Origin: Amanita rubescens
Lineage: Eukaryota > Basidiomycota > Agaricomycetes > Agaricales > Amanitaceae
Direction: 5' to 3'
Length of the DNA stretch: 64,000 nt
Assembly: GCA_015039365.1 (NCBI GenBank)
Contig: WION01000004.1
Coordinates: forward strand, 868,001 to 932,000
Under the pieces are notes generated by a model. It saw nothing but the letters and a program-made list of their open reading frames with translations. It did no database searches and was not told where the DNA came from. Shown here piece after piece: positions 24,792 through 38,285 of the stretch. A program made the position numbers and the translations under genes. Positions within the stretch are counted from its first letter, which is position 1. Each line of letters begins with the position of its first letter.

Positions 24792-27700
24792 CTATCGCTC
24801 GGGGGATGGCGGCGAAAAAGTCATTGGAGACACAGGCGAATATTCTCCACCGGCAACGGCATCAAGTTCAGAAAACGGTGGGAGTGTATTAGGCGAGGAT
24901 GATAGTTGATCGACAGATGGCGGCTGTAGTGTGGGCTGAACAGTTTCATTAGGTCCCAGTCTATTCACACCTTCCCACTCGAAACTCACCACTTTGAATA
25001 TGGCATTCATGACGGATTTCGATGACTTGGGCGTGCCACCCGTACTTGGCGTTCGTCCGTACGGACTAGGCGGATGTAGCTGTCCATATTCAGGCTGTGG
25101 ATGATGCAGTGTGACGGTAGATGTTTTCTCCTGATTAGGATATAGTCCATCCGCGGGAGGTTGCAGTGGCAACCATGGGGAATGAGGTGATAAAGTGGGC
25201 GAAACTGACGGAGATAGGGATAAGCCGTGCATTGGCGGTGGAGATGCGCTCTCAGGAAGTGTCGAATTAACGGACGCTTGTATTCGGAAGTCGTGCGCTA
25301 GTTGCCCATCTAGCGAGAATGAGGTCGATGAACGTGTGGATGTAGGGAAGTCGTCGTATGGTGTCCGAAGCGAGCTCATGGAAATCATTCGGTTCATACC
25401 GAACAAACTGGGCCTATTCCGCGCTCGAGTCGGACCCGGGTCACTGTCAACCGTCGTATACGAAACGGACGACAGGCGACTCAGACTATGCATGTCTGAA
25501 GACGACATAGAATGGTCGTCATCAAAGTCTCGCCGTCGAGCTTTAGCGATACGTTCATTTACTATTCTCCAGTCACGATCAGCAGCGGCCAAATCATGAT
25601 CATCAGGTTGCGGCCCATAGCGCCCAGCAGCTGCGTTGACGGTAGTTGATGCAGTAGCCTTGCCGTTTGTACCGTGCGGTTGACGAATGGGGCCAGACGC
25701 CGCTTGCTTAGTCTTGTCCATATAGTCCTGCCGCTGACCAACGCCACCTAGCCACTCGATATCGTTACCGACGTTGCCGAATGTCTCTGACATTATCTGA
25801 CGCTTCTTCTGCATCACAACACGAGCCTGTTCTCGTTGCATCTTCTCCGCCAGTTTACGTCTTTCCTTCTCTGCCTCGCGTTGCAAACGTTCAGCTTCCT
25901 TCTTGTTGTATTTCTTGATTTCCTCGCCTTTACGTGGAGCCATACTAGTTGGAGAGTCATGTAGCGACTTGTTCTCGGTACTAGATGTCTGGGGTCGCTT
26001 ATATGATGGCAAAGAGTTCGATAATGCAGCCGTTTCGTCGACAGGTGGTAAAGGATTGTGATGCGACTTGTCTCCGCCAAACATGAGGCTCCATTTCGAG
26101 TGTTTCTTCCCGAACGTAAGACTTCCGAGCTTTCCCAATTTATTTCCATTGGATGGCATGGGCTGGTGACCGTTGATGCCATTGTGCGCAGGATCTGGTG
26201 AGAAGTGTGGACGCGTTGGGTATTCCTGTGCCATGGGAGAATCGATAATGCTCGCACCGTGACCATTGGCATAGCTCTCCGCAGGGGTCTCTACCTGTGG
26301 AGAAATATCCATGGGATAATCGCTTTCTTGACTGCTACCGTTGGTACTGGTCCAAATGCTAAGACCACGCCTATCCGTGTGACCATTGGTAGTAGCAGGG
26401 TTCGATGGGTAGAATGGAGTACGGTGGGATATCGAGGAAGTGAGGGAAGCCGGTAAAATGGTGTTCGACCAACTGCATAATTTGGACCGTAACTCTGGCG
26501 GCATATTCTCCGATGTCAAGGTCTCAGCAATGTAGAGATGTTCAAGGCATTTTTTGCTCGTCAGCCGTTTGTCTGCGTCGTATCTGAGGAGGGCACGTAT
26601 GCAGTTGATCAACGATATAGGAATAGTCTCAGAAAAGAGGCCATAAAAGTTCCTGGGCCGAAACTACAAACGGCGGAAGATGAAGCATTTGAACAGCCAT
26701 GAGCTTTATAGAGCATACCTTGGGATACGTGTATCCTACAGCCCTTGCCATTTTCATACCCCTCGGCCAAGGTCCTCCTCCGACCGGAAGGTTGAGACTA
26801 TCCACTCCATACTCATCGCTAGGATTCCCAAGAATCTCGCAGATTTTTGTTATTTGGTCTAAATGGTCAGCGCCAGGGAACAGCGGCACCAAATTGACAA
26901 GTTCTGCCATGATGGTACCAAGAGCCCACATATCAACAGCGCTCGAGTAATCCTTGCTTAGCATGAGAATTTCAGGGGCGCGATACCAACGAGTGGCCAC
27001 GTAATCCGTATAGGGAGGCTTACTCTTGATTTCCCTTGCGAGACCAAAGTCAGCTAGCTTGATGACGGTCACAACGTCATTCTCGATGGGACCAGTAGGC
27101 AATGGCACAGGGGATACCGAAGTGTAGTCGAAAAGCCCGATCGTTGTTACGAGAATGTTTTCTGGCTTCATGTCACGGTGAAAGTAGCCAGATGCATGCA
27201 TGTGAAGTAGACCAGATACGATCTGATAAAAAATAGTTGATACAAGGCCACCAGCCAATTTGCTGGTGCCCTTTCTTGTCCTGATGAGCTGAAATAAATT
27301 ACCCTCCAAAGACTCGAATACAAGATGTAGCTCCAGGGTATCGGGGGGGACGAAAAAATCGTAGAGAGCAACGATGTTGGCATGAGGTGGGATGTTACGC
27401 AGGGACTAGATTGATTGAACAAGTGATGAGCCTGGTATAAAAACGCGGAAGTGGCGAAGAGGGGTGCATTACCTCCAGTTCTTTGTTCCTTTGACATTCA
27501 TTCCAACATAGCTCAAAAGTGCCCTCCGCCTTGCGCTTCATGCGCTTGACGGCTACCAGTCGCTTCCCGGCCCATTCTGGCCTCCGAGACGGACTCTGCA
27601 TGAGCGGTGAAGGTGCACTTGGGGGGTAGGGTCCCATGCCAATCGCAAAGCCAGACAGTTCCGAATGCACCAACGCCGAGAGCCTTGAGTGGGGTATACG

Positions 27701-27905
27701 AACGGGTGGAACCTGGGGGGACGGAATTGGAATGTCGGAGGAAGAGAGATAGAGAACACGTACTACTCTGTGCATTTCCCCATACGAGCCTGTCGTTCTG
27801 GATGGAGACGCTGGGTATACCGAGTACGGTGATGGGTTGCTTTGGCAAAGAGGGTTTCGTAGGCCGTTGGGTCGGAAGGGGATTCTGGCCGGGGGTTTGG
27901 TACAT
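24792..27905 (-). CDS. Ime2/Crk1-like protein kinase (RCK/MAK family)
   Basis: A Ser/Thr kinase of the MAK/ICK/Ime2 group, which controls meiosis in yeasts and morphogenesis and mating in Ustilago (Crk1). Kinase motifs in order: Gly loop GVGAFGTVWLCDW, VAVKRMKRK, catalytic loop HRDMKPENIL, DFGLARE, activation loop PPYTDYVATRWYRAPE with a TDY dual-phosphorylation site, and DMWALGTIMAEL. A Ser/Pro-rich tail of about 600 residues follows. One frame break: a run of six G (six C on the coding strand) at 27621-27626 is one too long. After it the frame that reads RPEWAGKRLVAVKR is one base off. Ime2-type function is by family, not shown. Confidence 0.93.
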
Positions 27906-28077
27906 GACACGGTTAGCATTTGCTAAAGGAGAGGACCAAGTAAATTAGGAGGACATGCAAAGACCGAGTAGGAGGGAAGGGAGGAGACAAGCACGAGCCG
28001 AAGATGATGAAATTAGAATTCGCTTATTTCTGATCTACTCTCACAGCCTCCACTCGACTCTTCCGAATTTCCCGGCT

Positions 28078-29369
28078 CTAGTACGGCACTTCATGGAACA
28101 ACCTCGACACACTCTCTCCATAGTGACTCCGTCGGATCACCTCTCCAAGCACTACCCCAATGTCTATAACCTCGATTTTGCCACATCGCCTCTGATTCTC
28201 TGTTTGCGGAAGCGTATTTGTCACGATCAATTTCTCCAGTGCGCTAGTCTCAATCGACTTGAGCGCGTTTCCGCTAAGGATCCCGTGCGTCACAAATGCA
28301 TACACTTTCGACACCCCGGCTTCCGATAAATGCTGCGCGGCGAGACATAGCGTTCCGCATGTGTCAGCCATGTCGTCGACAAGGATCGCTACTTTGTCCT
28401 TCACATGCCCAACAAGTACCATCCTCGATACTTCGTTAGCCTTTTTACGTTCTTTATGGAATAACGCAAAATCTACGCCAAGCCTGTCGGCAATTGTCGT
28501 CGCTCTATTCTGAGCGTCAATACATTACGCAATCACGTCACTCCGTTGACCATCTTACCTCTTTGCGCCGCCCGCATCCGGTGACACTATTACCACATCA
28601 TTCAAGTTGAAGTGAGTTCGAATATATAGAATGGCCGAAGGCTCCGCATACAACTGAAAAAGAAGTCTCATTAGAACCTTCTTGTTCCCCAATCATTCAC
28701 AACTCACACTAGCAAACAATCATAAGCTTCATCTTGTGATTGATGCGACAACTTACTTGTCAACCGGCACATCAAAGAATCCTTGAATCTGTGATGCGTG
28801 CAAGTCCATTGTCTGGACGCGGAATCAGTGTCATTCAAAAGCGCTCAAATCATTCATCTCACGATAAGATGGTCGCAGCCAGCTTTCTGAATCATATTTG
28901 CGACCAACTTTGCGGTGATGGGTGCTCTACTTTTGTCTTTTTTGTCTTGCCTGGCATAGGGGAAAAGCGCTATGACAGCCGTAATTCGTTTTGCACTTGC
29001 AATTTTGCATGCATGAATCATGATGCACAGTTCCATTAGGGACGTATTCACTGCCCCACATCCAGTCGTGATGATATATACATCGTTTTCGCGCACGGAC
29101 TCTGCAATGCGCACATTGGTCTCGCCAATGCCGCTGCGAGTGATCTCAGCCTTGGAGAGGGGTAGGCCAATGCTGTGAGCATGGATGTCAATGACTTCCG
29201 CCCTTCAACAATGCACAGCTCTGGAAGGGAAAGAGCTACCGTCGTGCTATGATCTCAGCCAATTCCGGATGGCTCGTCCCTAGAAGCAGTGTCAGGTGGT
29301 GGTATACATCTGCGTGGAAGGGTGTATACACTCACCTGAAAATATTTTGATTCCAGTCCCGTTAAGCAT
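28078..29369 (-). CDS. Ribose-phosphate pyrophosphokinase (PRPP synthetase)
   Basis: Makes PRPP from ribose-5-phosphate and ATP for nucleotide, His and Trp synthesis. Visible motifs: [18 protein letters not shown] at the N-terminus, [19 protein letters not shown] (flexible loop), [13 protein letters not shown] (metal and ATP site), [10 protein letters not shown] and the ribose-phosphate loop [11 protein letters not shown] start at 29369 ([10 protein letters not shown]) because the frame and family fit. An upstream ATG at 29464 would need an intron with no good acceptor. Introns have normal borders and no break was found. Fungi usually carry several paralogues; which one this is I cannot say. 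Confidence 0.95.
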
Positions 29370-29793
29370 CCAATAGGGGTAAAGAATGATAAGTTATATG
29401 AGAGAAGATGCCCAGTGGGAGTGGATGTTGGTGAAAATATCTTGTATGCGCTTACCTTAGTCATCGTCTAACCTTATCTAATCTCCCGCATTTGCAGCTA
29501 TCACCGAAATTGCAATACAGTTATGTAACCGAAAAAAAGGAGGATACCGTATAGATCATAATACAGGGTACAATTTCATGGGGAGAAACTCGAACGTAAT
29601 GACGTGTCAGACAGGGAGTGAAGTGTGACTAAACATGTTTTACTCTATGGGTAGAACCACACGCGCGGTCGCTTTGGATTATATGCAAAATTACTCAGAC
29701 AATTGTTGCAAGAGAGTGTTGATAGCACAGATCGCGAACGAAAAGGCGATACTCCGTCAACGGATCGGTACGGTAGAAATAGTCCGGTCCAGA
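29370..29793. other. Spacer between PRPP synthetase start and DCP2 stop
   Basis: Should hold the PRPP synthetase promoter and DCP2 3' UTR. No CACGTG or other clear element was seen. Confidence 0.5.
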
Positions 29794-32107
29794 TCAATAC
29801 CGGGCGTGAGTAAACGGACCAGCGTAAGCCGCAGGGAGGCCTCGCTCAGGCTTCCTGTTCAAAATGGAAAGGAGGGAATTTGCGCTTGGATTGAGGGCCG
29901 GAGCATCCAGGACACCGGAGGGAGTAGGCCTTGGTTTCGTAGATTGCCGGGAGGGTGATAACGGTGGGCCAAATCGGGATTGTGACAAAAAAGAATTATG
30001 AACCGTAGTTGCATGCAAGGGTCCATGAGGTCGGGGAATTGAAAAGGGTTCTGGAGTGCGGGAAGGAGCGATAGGAGTCATGTTCATGCTTGGGGGCCAT
30101 GCTTGCATGGAATCGCGATAAAGTGCATGACTCGTCATAGATCTGACAGGCATAGGACTGTGCGATGACGCGTTCAATGATTCCTCGCGGCCCTGCCAAA
30201 GGTGCCCCTTGGTGTAGTGAGGTAGGCGGAGAATTATATAACACACGATGGGGAGGATTAAACGAAGCTGGTAAAGGCTGGTAAGGCAAAGCAGGAGTAG
30301 GATGGCTTGCATCGACACCTGCGGGGTATGTAGAATTATGATGTGTTAGTGTAGAAACCAGCTTGGCCGATTCATTGGCAACAGACTCGAGCAGAGCAAC
30401 TTGCTTTAACTGTTTGGCCGACGCAGGAAGCCCCACTGGTCGAGATAAATAAGGTGATATATCTGCGGTGCTTGAGGTTCGTCGTGACGCTGCACGAGGC
30501 GAGCGTGCTGTGGAGGTGGTGGGAGACTGGATTATATCTGGCGATTTGGTGTTCGGAGCGACGCTAGGGGAACGTGGAGTTTCAGTTAAGGGTGACATGG
30601 GTTTGACATCAAAGGATGGCTTCCGAGCGGAATGGGTCCTCATCGAGTAACGGCTCCTCGTTGAAGGTGATACAGGTTCTGCGGAAGAAATTTGTTCTGG
30701 TTTGCGGTTGTCAGTTTCCTTCGTAGATGCCGACGCCGATAGGGTTAAAGACGACAAGAGGCGCGCAAAATGCGGATCCATCGATTCTGTCGCAACCTCC
30801 AACCTCCGCTCCACGATATGTGGACCGGAATTGACTGTGGCAGCCGTATACTGCGGCGAAGGGGTTTGTGGATCACCATTGTCTGCGGAGGATGACTGTG
30901 AACTTGATTCCTGGGCAGATTCCTTTCACATCGTCAATCCTCTCGTTGCAAGAGTAAAAAGGATTCTTACACTAGGGCTATGATACGGCGAAGGAGTCTT
31001 CGCCTTCTTTCGAATTCCGCGTGATTTGCGTTCATTTATAAATGCTTTCAACGAACTATAGAATCTTGCTATGAAATGGCTTGATCTACAGACAAGCGAA
31101 TACGCACCCAATGAACGGCGAGATCAGGTAAAATTTCCCCGGAGATGCCTTATTCCTTTTCCACGTAGGAAGATCAGTGAGCTTGAACCACTCAATTTTC
31201 TATCAAAACCAGATATTAGCGCGAACAGGGCATCACAATTGCACTTGTCGTACACTGATTTCCTTGCGCGTCTTTGTTTTAAATGGAAAATCCTCCGGAA
31301 CACCTGGTACAATGAAAAGGGATATTTTTTGCTCTCTGATCGACATCTCTATAACATCTTTCGGGTTAATTTTCCCAGCTAAATTATATCCAGTTTCTTC
31401 CAGCACCTAATAAACAATTATTAGAGTGAATCACTCCAGGGACCACAATGAGCTCACTTCGCGAATTGCACAGGTGGGTGGTGGTTCATCTTCGTTTATC
31501 TTCCCTTTTGGAAAACCCCAGCCGGAAGATGACTTCCAACCTTTCACAAGAATACACTAGCGGTTGGATATGTTAGCGTCGTCATTAGCAGAATAAAGCA
31601 GCTCACCTTCTCCATAGTATCATTAAGCATGATCGCCCCACACACTGGAACACGAGTCTTATACTGCATGAATGTATTGAATGCTTGCTCATGGTCATCG
31701 CTCCACTGGTGAAGGAGAGGACAGGCATGGAATAACATAGCAGAAAACTTCTTAAGTGGCAATGACGGAAGGTTGGGATTCTGCTCCCGTATAAAATCTT
31801 CGTAGAACCAGTGTCTGAATGGCTGTTGAGCAAACGCTGACTTGTCTAAGATAAAGCTGCGCGCACGCTTGCTCCACCTGGAAGCATATTCGTTCCAATG
31901 ATGAGAGCTCTTCGTCTGGAAGGTTTAAAATAAATCGACTGAATGAATGTCATTAGCCTCATCTAGTGAAGATCGAGGAAGTGCATGCCTTGAAAGATCC
32001 TCGAGCACTTCATCATGGGTGGCTTGTTTGTAAGAAAAGCGAGGTTCCTGTGACTCGGTGGTTGTAGCGGCCGTCATCTCCGGCGATGATGATGATGATG
32101 AAGTCAT
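29794..32107 (-). CDS. DCP2: mRNA-decapping enzyme Dcp2
   Basis: The Nudix hydrolase that removes the m7G cap in 5'-3' mRNA decay. The N-terminal regulatory domain reads [19 protein letters not shown] and [13 protein letters not shown]. The Nudix box is [22 protein letters not shown] plus VLEETGY in the next exon, split by an intron. Box B (FLISP-like [21 protein letters not shown]) follows, then a long Pro/Ser-rich tail ending at 29794. The start at 32107 (MTSSS) is chosen; 32080 is possible. The first intron is GC-AG. One frame break at 30191-30193 (GGG on the coding strand, one G too many) separates APLAG from REESLNASS in the tail. Confidence 0.95.
31939..31988 (-). other. GC-AG intron in DCP2
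   Basis: The donor AG/gcatgc and acceptor tcag join EDLS to SRFILNLP, the exact expected Dcp2 box A. Unspliced, the frame runs into a stop. Confidence 0.85.
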
Positions 32108-32233
32108 AGGAGAAGAAGAGAAGGATGTAGGCGGAAGCCAGGACAAAGTACAGAACGTAGAAAGGATCGGAGTGGTGAACGCAAAGAACGAGAGCCGATT
32201 GCAAGGAAACACGTACAAGCACACCACAGCACA

Positions 32234-32239
32234 CACGTG
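32234..32239. promoter_or_regulatory. CACGTG motif upstream of DCP2
   Basis: E-box 127 bp upstream of the DCP2 start, in the short gap before the INCENP stop. Confidence 0.45.
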
Positions 32240-32289
32240 ACTGATCGAGCCCCTATCTGCGTATGGCAAGTACACTACTATTACAACAC

Positions 32290-35200
32290 TCATTTGAACC
32301 CCATCCGTCTGGCATACTCTCTCTCCTCTTCTGCCGTCAGTCTGTCAGCACCGGCCCAGTTCGCCGAGCTTGTCCTAGCCCTGAATCTCCGCGACTTGAA
32401 TATCTCTTCCATTTTTAACGGCCGAATGGCACCGAAGATGTCGTCCGGATTTATCGTACTCTGTTGTTGAAGTGCTTGCCTTAATTCCGGGGATTGTGCC
32501 CAGTCAGGAGGGTCAAAAGTGCGTTGTCGATCTTCATCTTCAGAATCAGAGTATTCGCTGTTGATATCCGGCAACTCGATACTTTCACTAGGGGTGACTG
32601 GTGGTTCGTTGACTTGCTCTGCCGCCCGAAGTTGAGCCTTGGCCCGCGCTGCCATTTGTGTCTGGACAATTTGCGAAGGTTGAGCCAAGTCCTCTTCTGC
32701 AGTTTTCACCACCATTTTCCCTTTCCCTTTCAGCGACGCTTGGGCAGTTGTACCCGGCTTCAATGTTCCAGTTTCCCCCGTCTTTGACGCAACCGTAGGG
32801 CCTCCGTTAGTGTTGAAAGAGGAATTATATGCAGTGGATGAACTGAGCGCGCTCGGTTGCTTAATGCCAAGCTTAACTGAGGATTTTGGGGGGTTGACAG
32901 CAGACCTTTTTATATCTGATTTCTTTTCTACTTCTATCTTCCGTTTCTTCATTGTATCATCCTCCTGTTTGACAAGATTACAATTATGTGCGGCCAGGTA
33001 GTTTGCCACGCACCTTTCGGCCAGCTGTGATCTTCAAAGGCCGCTTGTCGGTGTGTTCCTCACGCTCTCGTTTGCGACGCTCATTTTCCTCCTTTAATTT
33101 CTTCTCTTGCTCCACGATTCGGGCCTTCTCCTCCTCGGCTTTGCGCTGCATTGCTTGGTATCGGCGGATCCCCATTTCTTTCAATCTAGCGGCTTTCTTA
33201 TCCGACTCTTCTTGTTGCTATTGCATCATCATGAGTAAAAGTCATGGTTATTTTGAAACTCTCACCTTTTTCGCACGGGCAGCAGCCAATTGCAAAACCT
33301 TCTTGACTTCAGGCTTGGTCTTCGTACCAGAGCCCATCATATTGCTTATTAACTTTGTTGCTTGGCCGAAGAAACCAACGTTCGCTTGTTGTGATTCAGA
33401 AGACGAATTAGATATCTGACCCTGATTCCGGGCCTTGGACGACTAAGCAAGGTTTTATATCAGACAGTGCTCTCATGGGTAAGAAACTTGACCAACCTCA
33501 ACCAGACTGATAGTGCTCATGGTAGCAGTTTGCGGGCCCTCATCCAGTTCACTGTCGCTTGTAGCATTCTGCATTTCATCCCGTTGATCCGCATCGGTGT
33601 CATAGACATCAGGAGAGTTTCTGCGGATGTAAGCCTCGGTCGGCGGATCTTGGGTTTCTAGCCCCAAGCCTGATTTGACCATGTCTTGGGACAAATTTCC
33701 AGTGTTCTGCTGCGACGGTAGACTGCTCCATGTCGTATTATCGTCCTTTGCATTTCCATACACCCATTGGACCCCTTCTTCAAGTTTATCATCCATTGGC
33801 CAACTGTCGTCTTCATCGCAGACATTAATGTTCTGCGACGTTGAGTGCAACGTATCTTGTGCGGTTGACATCCAAATAGGTGTGTTCTTTTCCTTGCTGA
33901 AAATTTCAACTGATGACGCGTATTCGGATGTCAATTTAAGTGCTAAAGAACCTTTGGAGGATGATGGCAGGATTATCTTTCTCCTTTTGGTCTCGGGCAA
34001 CCCGCTCTACGTGTTTTGGAGGAACAAAAACGGGTGGTGGCTTGTTGAACACAGGCCCCGGAGGTGGTCTGAAAACTTCGTTGCTCGAAGGAGGTGAACT
34101 CGTTGGTGTGGTTGTGGTTTTGGTACGAGATTCGGATCCTCCTGTCGCTGGTTCGATGTTGAAAGTGGGCTCATGGGACACTTTTGATAGAATGGCAGTA
34201 GGTTGGCCCGTACGGCTGGATTCACTTGATTGACCTATTGAGCTGGAGCCTTGCCCTGTAACCAGAGGCTGGGATTCAGAGGGAGAAGTTGATTCCTCGT
34301 GCCTTTCGCTGGGTTTTACCAATAAAGAATTACGGGGCGCTATATTCATTGTTTCCTCCTCTTTCATCTTTCGTTCAGCTATTCGCGCTTCAGCTGCCGC
34401 CCTTGCCTCAGCGAGTGATGTGGCAAGAGACCCGCCAAGAGACTTTCCTGCACTCTTTCTGGTACGTGAACCGAGGCCTTCGACCGTCTTCTTCAGCAGA
34501 TCAAGCATATCACCTTCACCAAATAGCCTTGTCTCCAGCCGCGGTTCTTCTGAAGACAAGTGAGAAGTTGTCTTTGCTGGTCTCACGTGAGAGGAGCCTG
34601 CGTCTCCAGCGATAATGGTGTTCCTATTTGTCGGGGCAGCATCTGTCGTTGTGGTTTTGGCCACTTTATGATGACGTTCATTATCATCTTCATTTCCGCT
34701 GAATATATCCGTACTTTTCCTCTTCATATTTCTTAGGAACAATGTAGTTGTAGTCGATGTTGGTTGCGTGAGGCTCGACCCGCCTAACGATGCTGTTGCC
34801 TTTCTACTTGCGATTGCAAGATTAGCTTGTCTTGCTTTTTGCAACCACGACGTTCTCTTCCCTGTAGTAAGACCACCTGGTGTGACTGCGCCTAAGGCAC
34901 TCGTGCCCGTAGGATTCTCTACACCAGTAGTTGATAGCTTACGAAGTAGTACAGGTGCTGGGATGGGTGGAATGGAAGGGCTCTTAGCCTTTGGCGAGAC
35001 CACTGCAGGGCCCGTCTCATGGAGATCAAGGGCGACACCAAGATTATCCGTGACATCGTCTTTGACAGAAGATTGAGGCACAACCACTTCACCATTCTCT
35101 GGCGTTTCACATCTCCGCGAATTGTTGTTAACTTCACTCTTCAGGGACACATGATTGTCGTTCGCGTCCATATTGCTTTCGGTGGTGTTGCCATGCGATT

Positions 35201-35969
35201 CTATAGGAGAGATTTGCGGTTCAGCTTCCTTTGAGGCCGATTCCGCAATGCAACTAGGCAATGCGTCGTTTGTCGGAGGCTCGACAGTAACATTGGTGTC
35301 TTGGCCAGTTGCACTTCCTTCCTGAGAAGGTCGTACAGCCGTTACATCTAATGGCAATGATACGTGACTCCGCTCAGCCATTTCATCATCTTCAGCTATT
35401 ATAGACAACTCGTTGATTTTGTTATGAGGTAGCGGGTTAACCAAGGTAGAACTTGAAGCTTCGGATACACCTAATGCATCGCAGTGTGAAACTTGGACAT
35501 TCGGCGTCTTCACAGGTGCGGCGCCCCGCGCAAGCTCAGGTTGATGATGTTGCAAATTGGATTGTGCACCCGTCGTAATCTCTTGCGGTATCGCCTGACC
35601 GCGTTCTTCATCCTGTAGGCGTAGATATATAACGCTGACCATGAATCGTAATTGAGACAAATACCTCTGAGAATAATGTAATGCCTTGCTTGAGTTTTGA
35701 CGTTGGTTTAGGCTTCTTCGTCAGGGTTCTCTTACGACCTGGGGTCTTCACAAGTTCAAGAAGCGTGCTGCGTGTTAAGTTAGATATGCTCCAAACAAGA
35801 TAATCGATGCCCACTCTGGTTTCGCATTTGATAGAATGTTGTCAAGGTAGTCATCGAGGAAAGAAAAACCATGTATCTGGACCTGTTCTTTGAAGAGTGC
35901 ACGTCCAGGATCCGTTGCCATTGTGAGTCGTATGTTATTCGCCCATTGTAGAAGCCCCTCAGTCGCCAT
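32290..35969 (-). CDS. INCENP: INCENP/Sli15-like, chromosomal passenger complex scaffold
   Basis: INCENP anchors and activates Aurora kinase at centromeres and the spindle midzone. The N-terminus (GLLQWANNIRLTMATDPGR, HGFSFLDDYLDNIL) is the part that binds Survivin/Borealin. A long disordered Ser/Thr-rich middle has nuclear-type basic patches. A charged single-helix-like coil follows near 33050-33200, and then the C-terminal Aurora-binding IN-box (DPPDWAQSPELRQAL, IRPLKMEEIFKSR). Introns join in frame; one, about 33902-33949, has the weak donor gttctt. The start at 35969 overlaps a plus-strand ATG by two bases. No frame break found. Confidence 0.92.
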
Positions 35970-36036
35970 GATTTGTACGAAGAGACTCGCTGCCCTCGGA
36001 ACGGTGTGGTTCGTGTGTTGGGCCTTGGCGTCTTAC

Positions 36037-36042
36037 CACGTG
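36037..36042. promoter_or_regulatory. CACGTG between INCENP and GRAM-protein starts
   Basis: E-box in the context TTACCACGTGA, 68 bp from the INCENP start and 52 bp from the preferred GRAM-protein start. It is a plausible shared element of a bidirectional promoter. Confidence 0.5.
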
Positions 36043-36093
36043 ATCGCGACACCATTGCCACCACCTGCCACTGCTGCACTGCATCGCCGTGGT

Positions 36094-38080
36094 ATGACTT
36101 CACCACTTCAAGACCTGAGCGAATTGGAATTACGACAACTTTACGACAATGAAGAGGCGGAACGTTTCCTCCACATTTTCTCTACTGTGAGCAAACCCGA
36201 CATTACTATAATCGTGCCGTCACTAAGCTCAGTAGTACGTCACAGAAGTTCGGGTCCCAGACGATGCAAGGAGAAAGGGTAAATACGGAAATACACCCCT
36301 AGAAAGTAATGATACTGGTGGGACGCAAAGCAACGGTACGGAGAAGGCTACTGCCGTATCATCTTTGTCAGAAGCGGTGGCCATGGTACGCTGGTCCTAA
36401 GGCGTCCTCTTTCACTAACGTATCTATCTAGAATATCATAGTCCCATTACTTCCTCCTGGGCCCAATCCACGACCCGATTTTACTCTGTCACGTCTCCGC
36501 CTTACTGTGCAAAGATTATATATGGCCCTAGAACCGATATACAGACCTTTCGTTGTTGATATGATCCATCTCGCAACGTGGTCGAAAAGGCGAAGAAGCC
36601 TAAAATATTGTCTGGTTAGGTTCATTGGTCACTTAATTGCACGGATGAGCTTAGCCCTGAGGACAGGTATTTTGGATACTATGGTGGTTCAACCTGCTTT
36701 TGCCATCTCTCATCCTCCGTATTCTTTACTCCCTTATTCGACGGCGAATCTTTTCATACCCAAGCTATGTTGAACTTCAAGAACACCGTAAACGAGTGAA
36801 AAGAGCTACGGAAATAGGCGACGATCTCTCGACTCGCTTAGTGAGCACAACTTTTGACTTGAGAGATTTATGGAAACTGTACAAACATGTCAAACCAACC
36901 ATACGAGATGGAAGACAGAAGGCCAAGTCAACCAGCAATATCCCAGATGTTAACCCTGGAAGCCAATCCTCAGACGAGGATGGAGAGCACTTACTCGACG
37001 CGAAAAGTGACTCGGATATCCTGCACGTACTCAACTCGATTGCGGATTTTCACGAGCGTGTTATCAAGTGCGCCTCCTGAATGATCTTTTTTAATATGCT
37101 AATCGCCGGATTACTCTGTCAACAGCTTATTTATCTGGAGAGATCCGGCTTCGTCTAGAATCTACAGGCTTCGTCATCTTCTTTGTTTTCCTTTTATCTT
37201 ATTTTATGCCAGCTCAATACCTCACCAAGCTCTTGTGTTTCTTTCTCGGTTTCACATTTTGGCATGTTGTACCAGTCATGAAGGCACTTCCTCCCAGCGA
37301 CCGTGCTAGGTCTGGATAATTTTCAGCCATTCTTCCGTGTGCTAATTGGCTTCAGACTCCCCGTTCCTCTGGCAAGCATACCTACTGATGCCGAATTCGC
37401 TATGCAAGTAATCTCAAAGCGTGTCGCAGATGGGGATGAGTTGCGACCAGCCCCGGCCAGTAGACGTTCATTTGAACGTAGTGAACGGAGTACAGATACC
37501 CATACGCCAAGCGATCCTCGGCAGGCAGATGTCGGAAATCTAATTGAATCTGACAATCGAATTGACTGGAGTAAATGGGGCAGCCGCCTCGCAACAGGGA
37601 AGGCATGGGTCCATCGAACAAAACAACTGATTTCTACCAAAGAGGTGCCATTTTGGGCCTGTGATTACCGGAATTATGCTCAAGGCATTTTGCAGATCGC
37701 TGGGCGACCAGAGCCCAGCTACTCCACACCGGAAAGGTCACATTGTATGTCGCTGATCTTTAAATGTATTGGATAACTAATTGTGGCGTACAGCGTATCC
37801 TGCCCAATATCGTTCTTCGACAGGAATACTGACGATCACGCCGGACGCGTTATATTTCGTACCAGCATCGTCATCGAAAGCAAGTTTAGAAATTCCTTTG
37901 CATGCCCTTCGGGCCGTGAAGAAGAGTGACACGATGGCAGTGAAAGGTTTAATCCTAAGATGGATGGATGTCGAACCAAGCAATGGAGAAAAAGAGGAGC
38001 GTCTTGGTTGGGTAGGAGGACGGGATGAATTATTCGCTAGACTGGTCGGGCGCAATGGGGGAAGGTGGCTCAAGGTATGA
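36094..38080 (+). CDS. GRAM-domain membrane protein
   Basis: Conserved in basidiomycetes by my memory of the family; function unknown. From 36094: SPLQDLSELELRQLYDNEE, a linker, then hydrophobic segments near 36660-36770 and 37120-37290 (WHVVPVMKALPP). The C-terminal GRAM domain reads YPAQYRSSTGILTITPDALYF then ALRAVKK, and the end is GRDELFARLVG. GRAM domains bind lipids at membrane contacts. An ATG at 35968 in frame would add a hydrophobic, signal-like N-terminus but overlaps the INCENP start. One frame break: an extra A at 37166 between SSRIY and GFVIFFVFL. Confidence 0.82.
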
Positions 38081-38285
38081 AGTTGTCATGGGGAATCATT
38101 AATCATTCTCTGCGAATGGCATCTGTCAATCCAGCGAGTGATCGGCGCCCAGCTTCGAACGAGTTGTGCGTCATGTAGCTTCGTTCAGATCTAACAAATT
38201 CATTCTCCTTTGACCGTGTTTGCTATCGTCAGATAAATACAGTGAGTTTCAAGCCGTCGATTCGCCCTCCACCCATATCAACCGC

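Noticed and set aside
31925..31990. Frame break at the DCP2 N-terminus
   Set aside because: A GC-AG intron explains it exactly.
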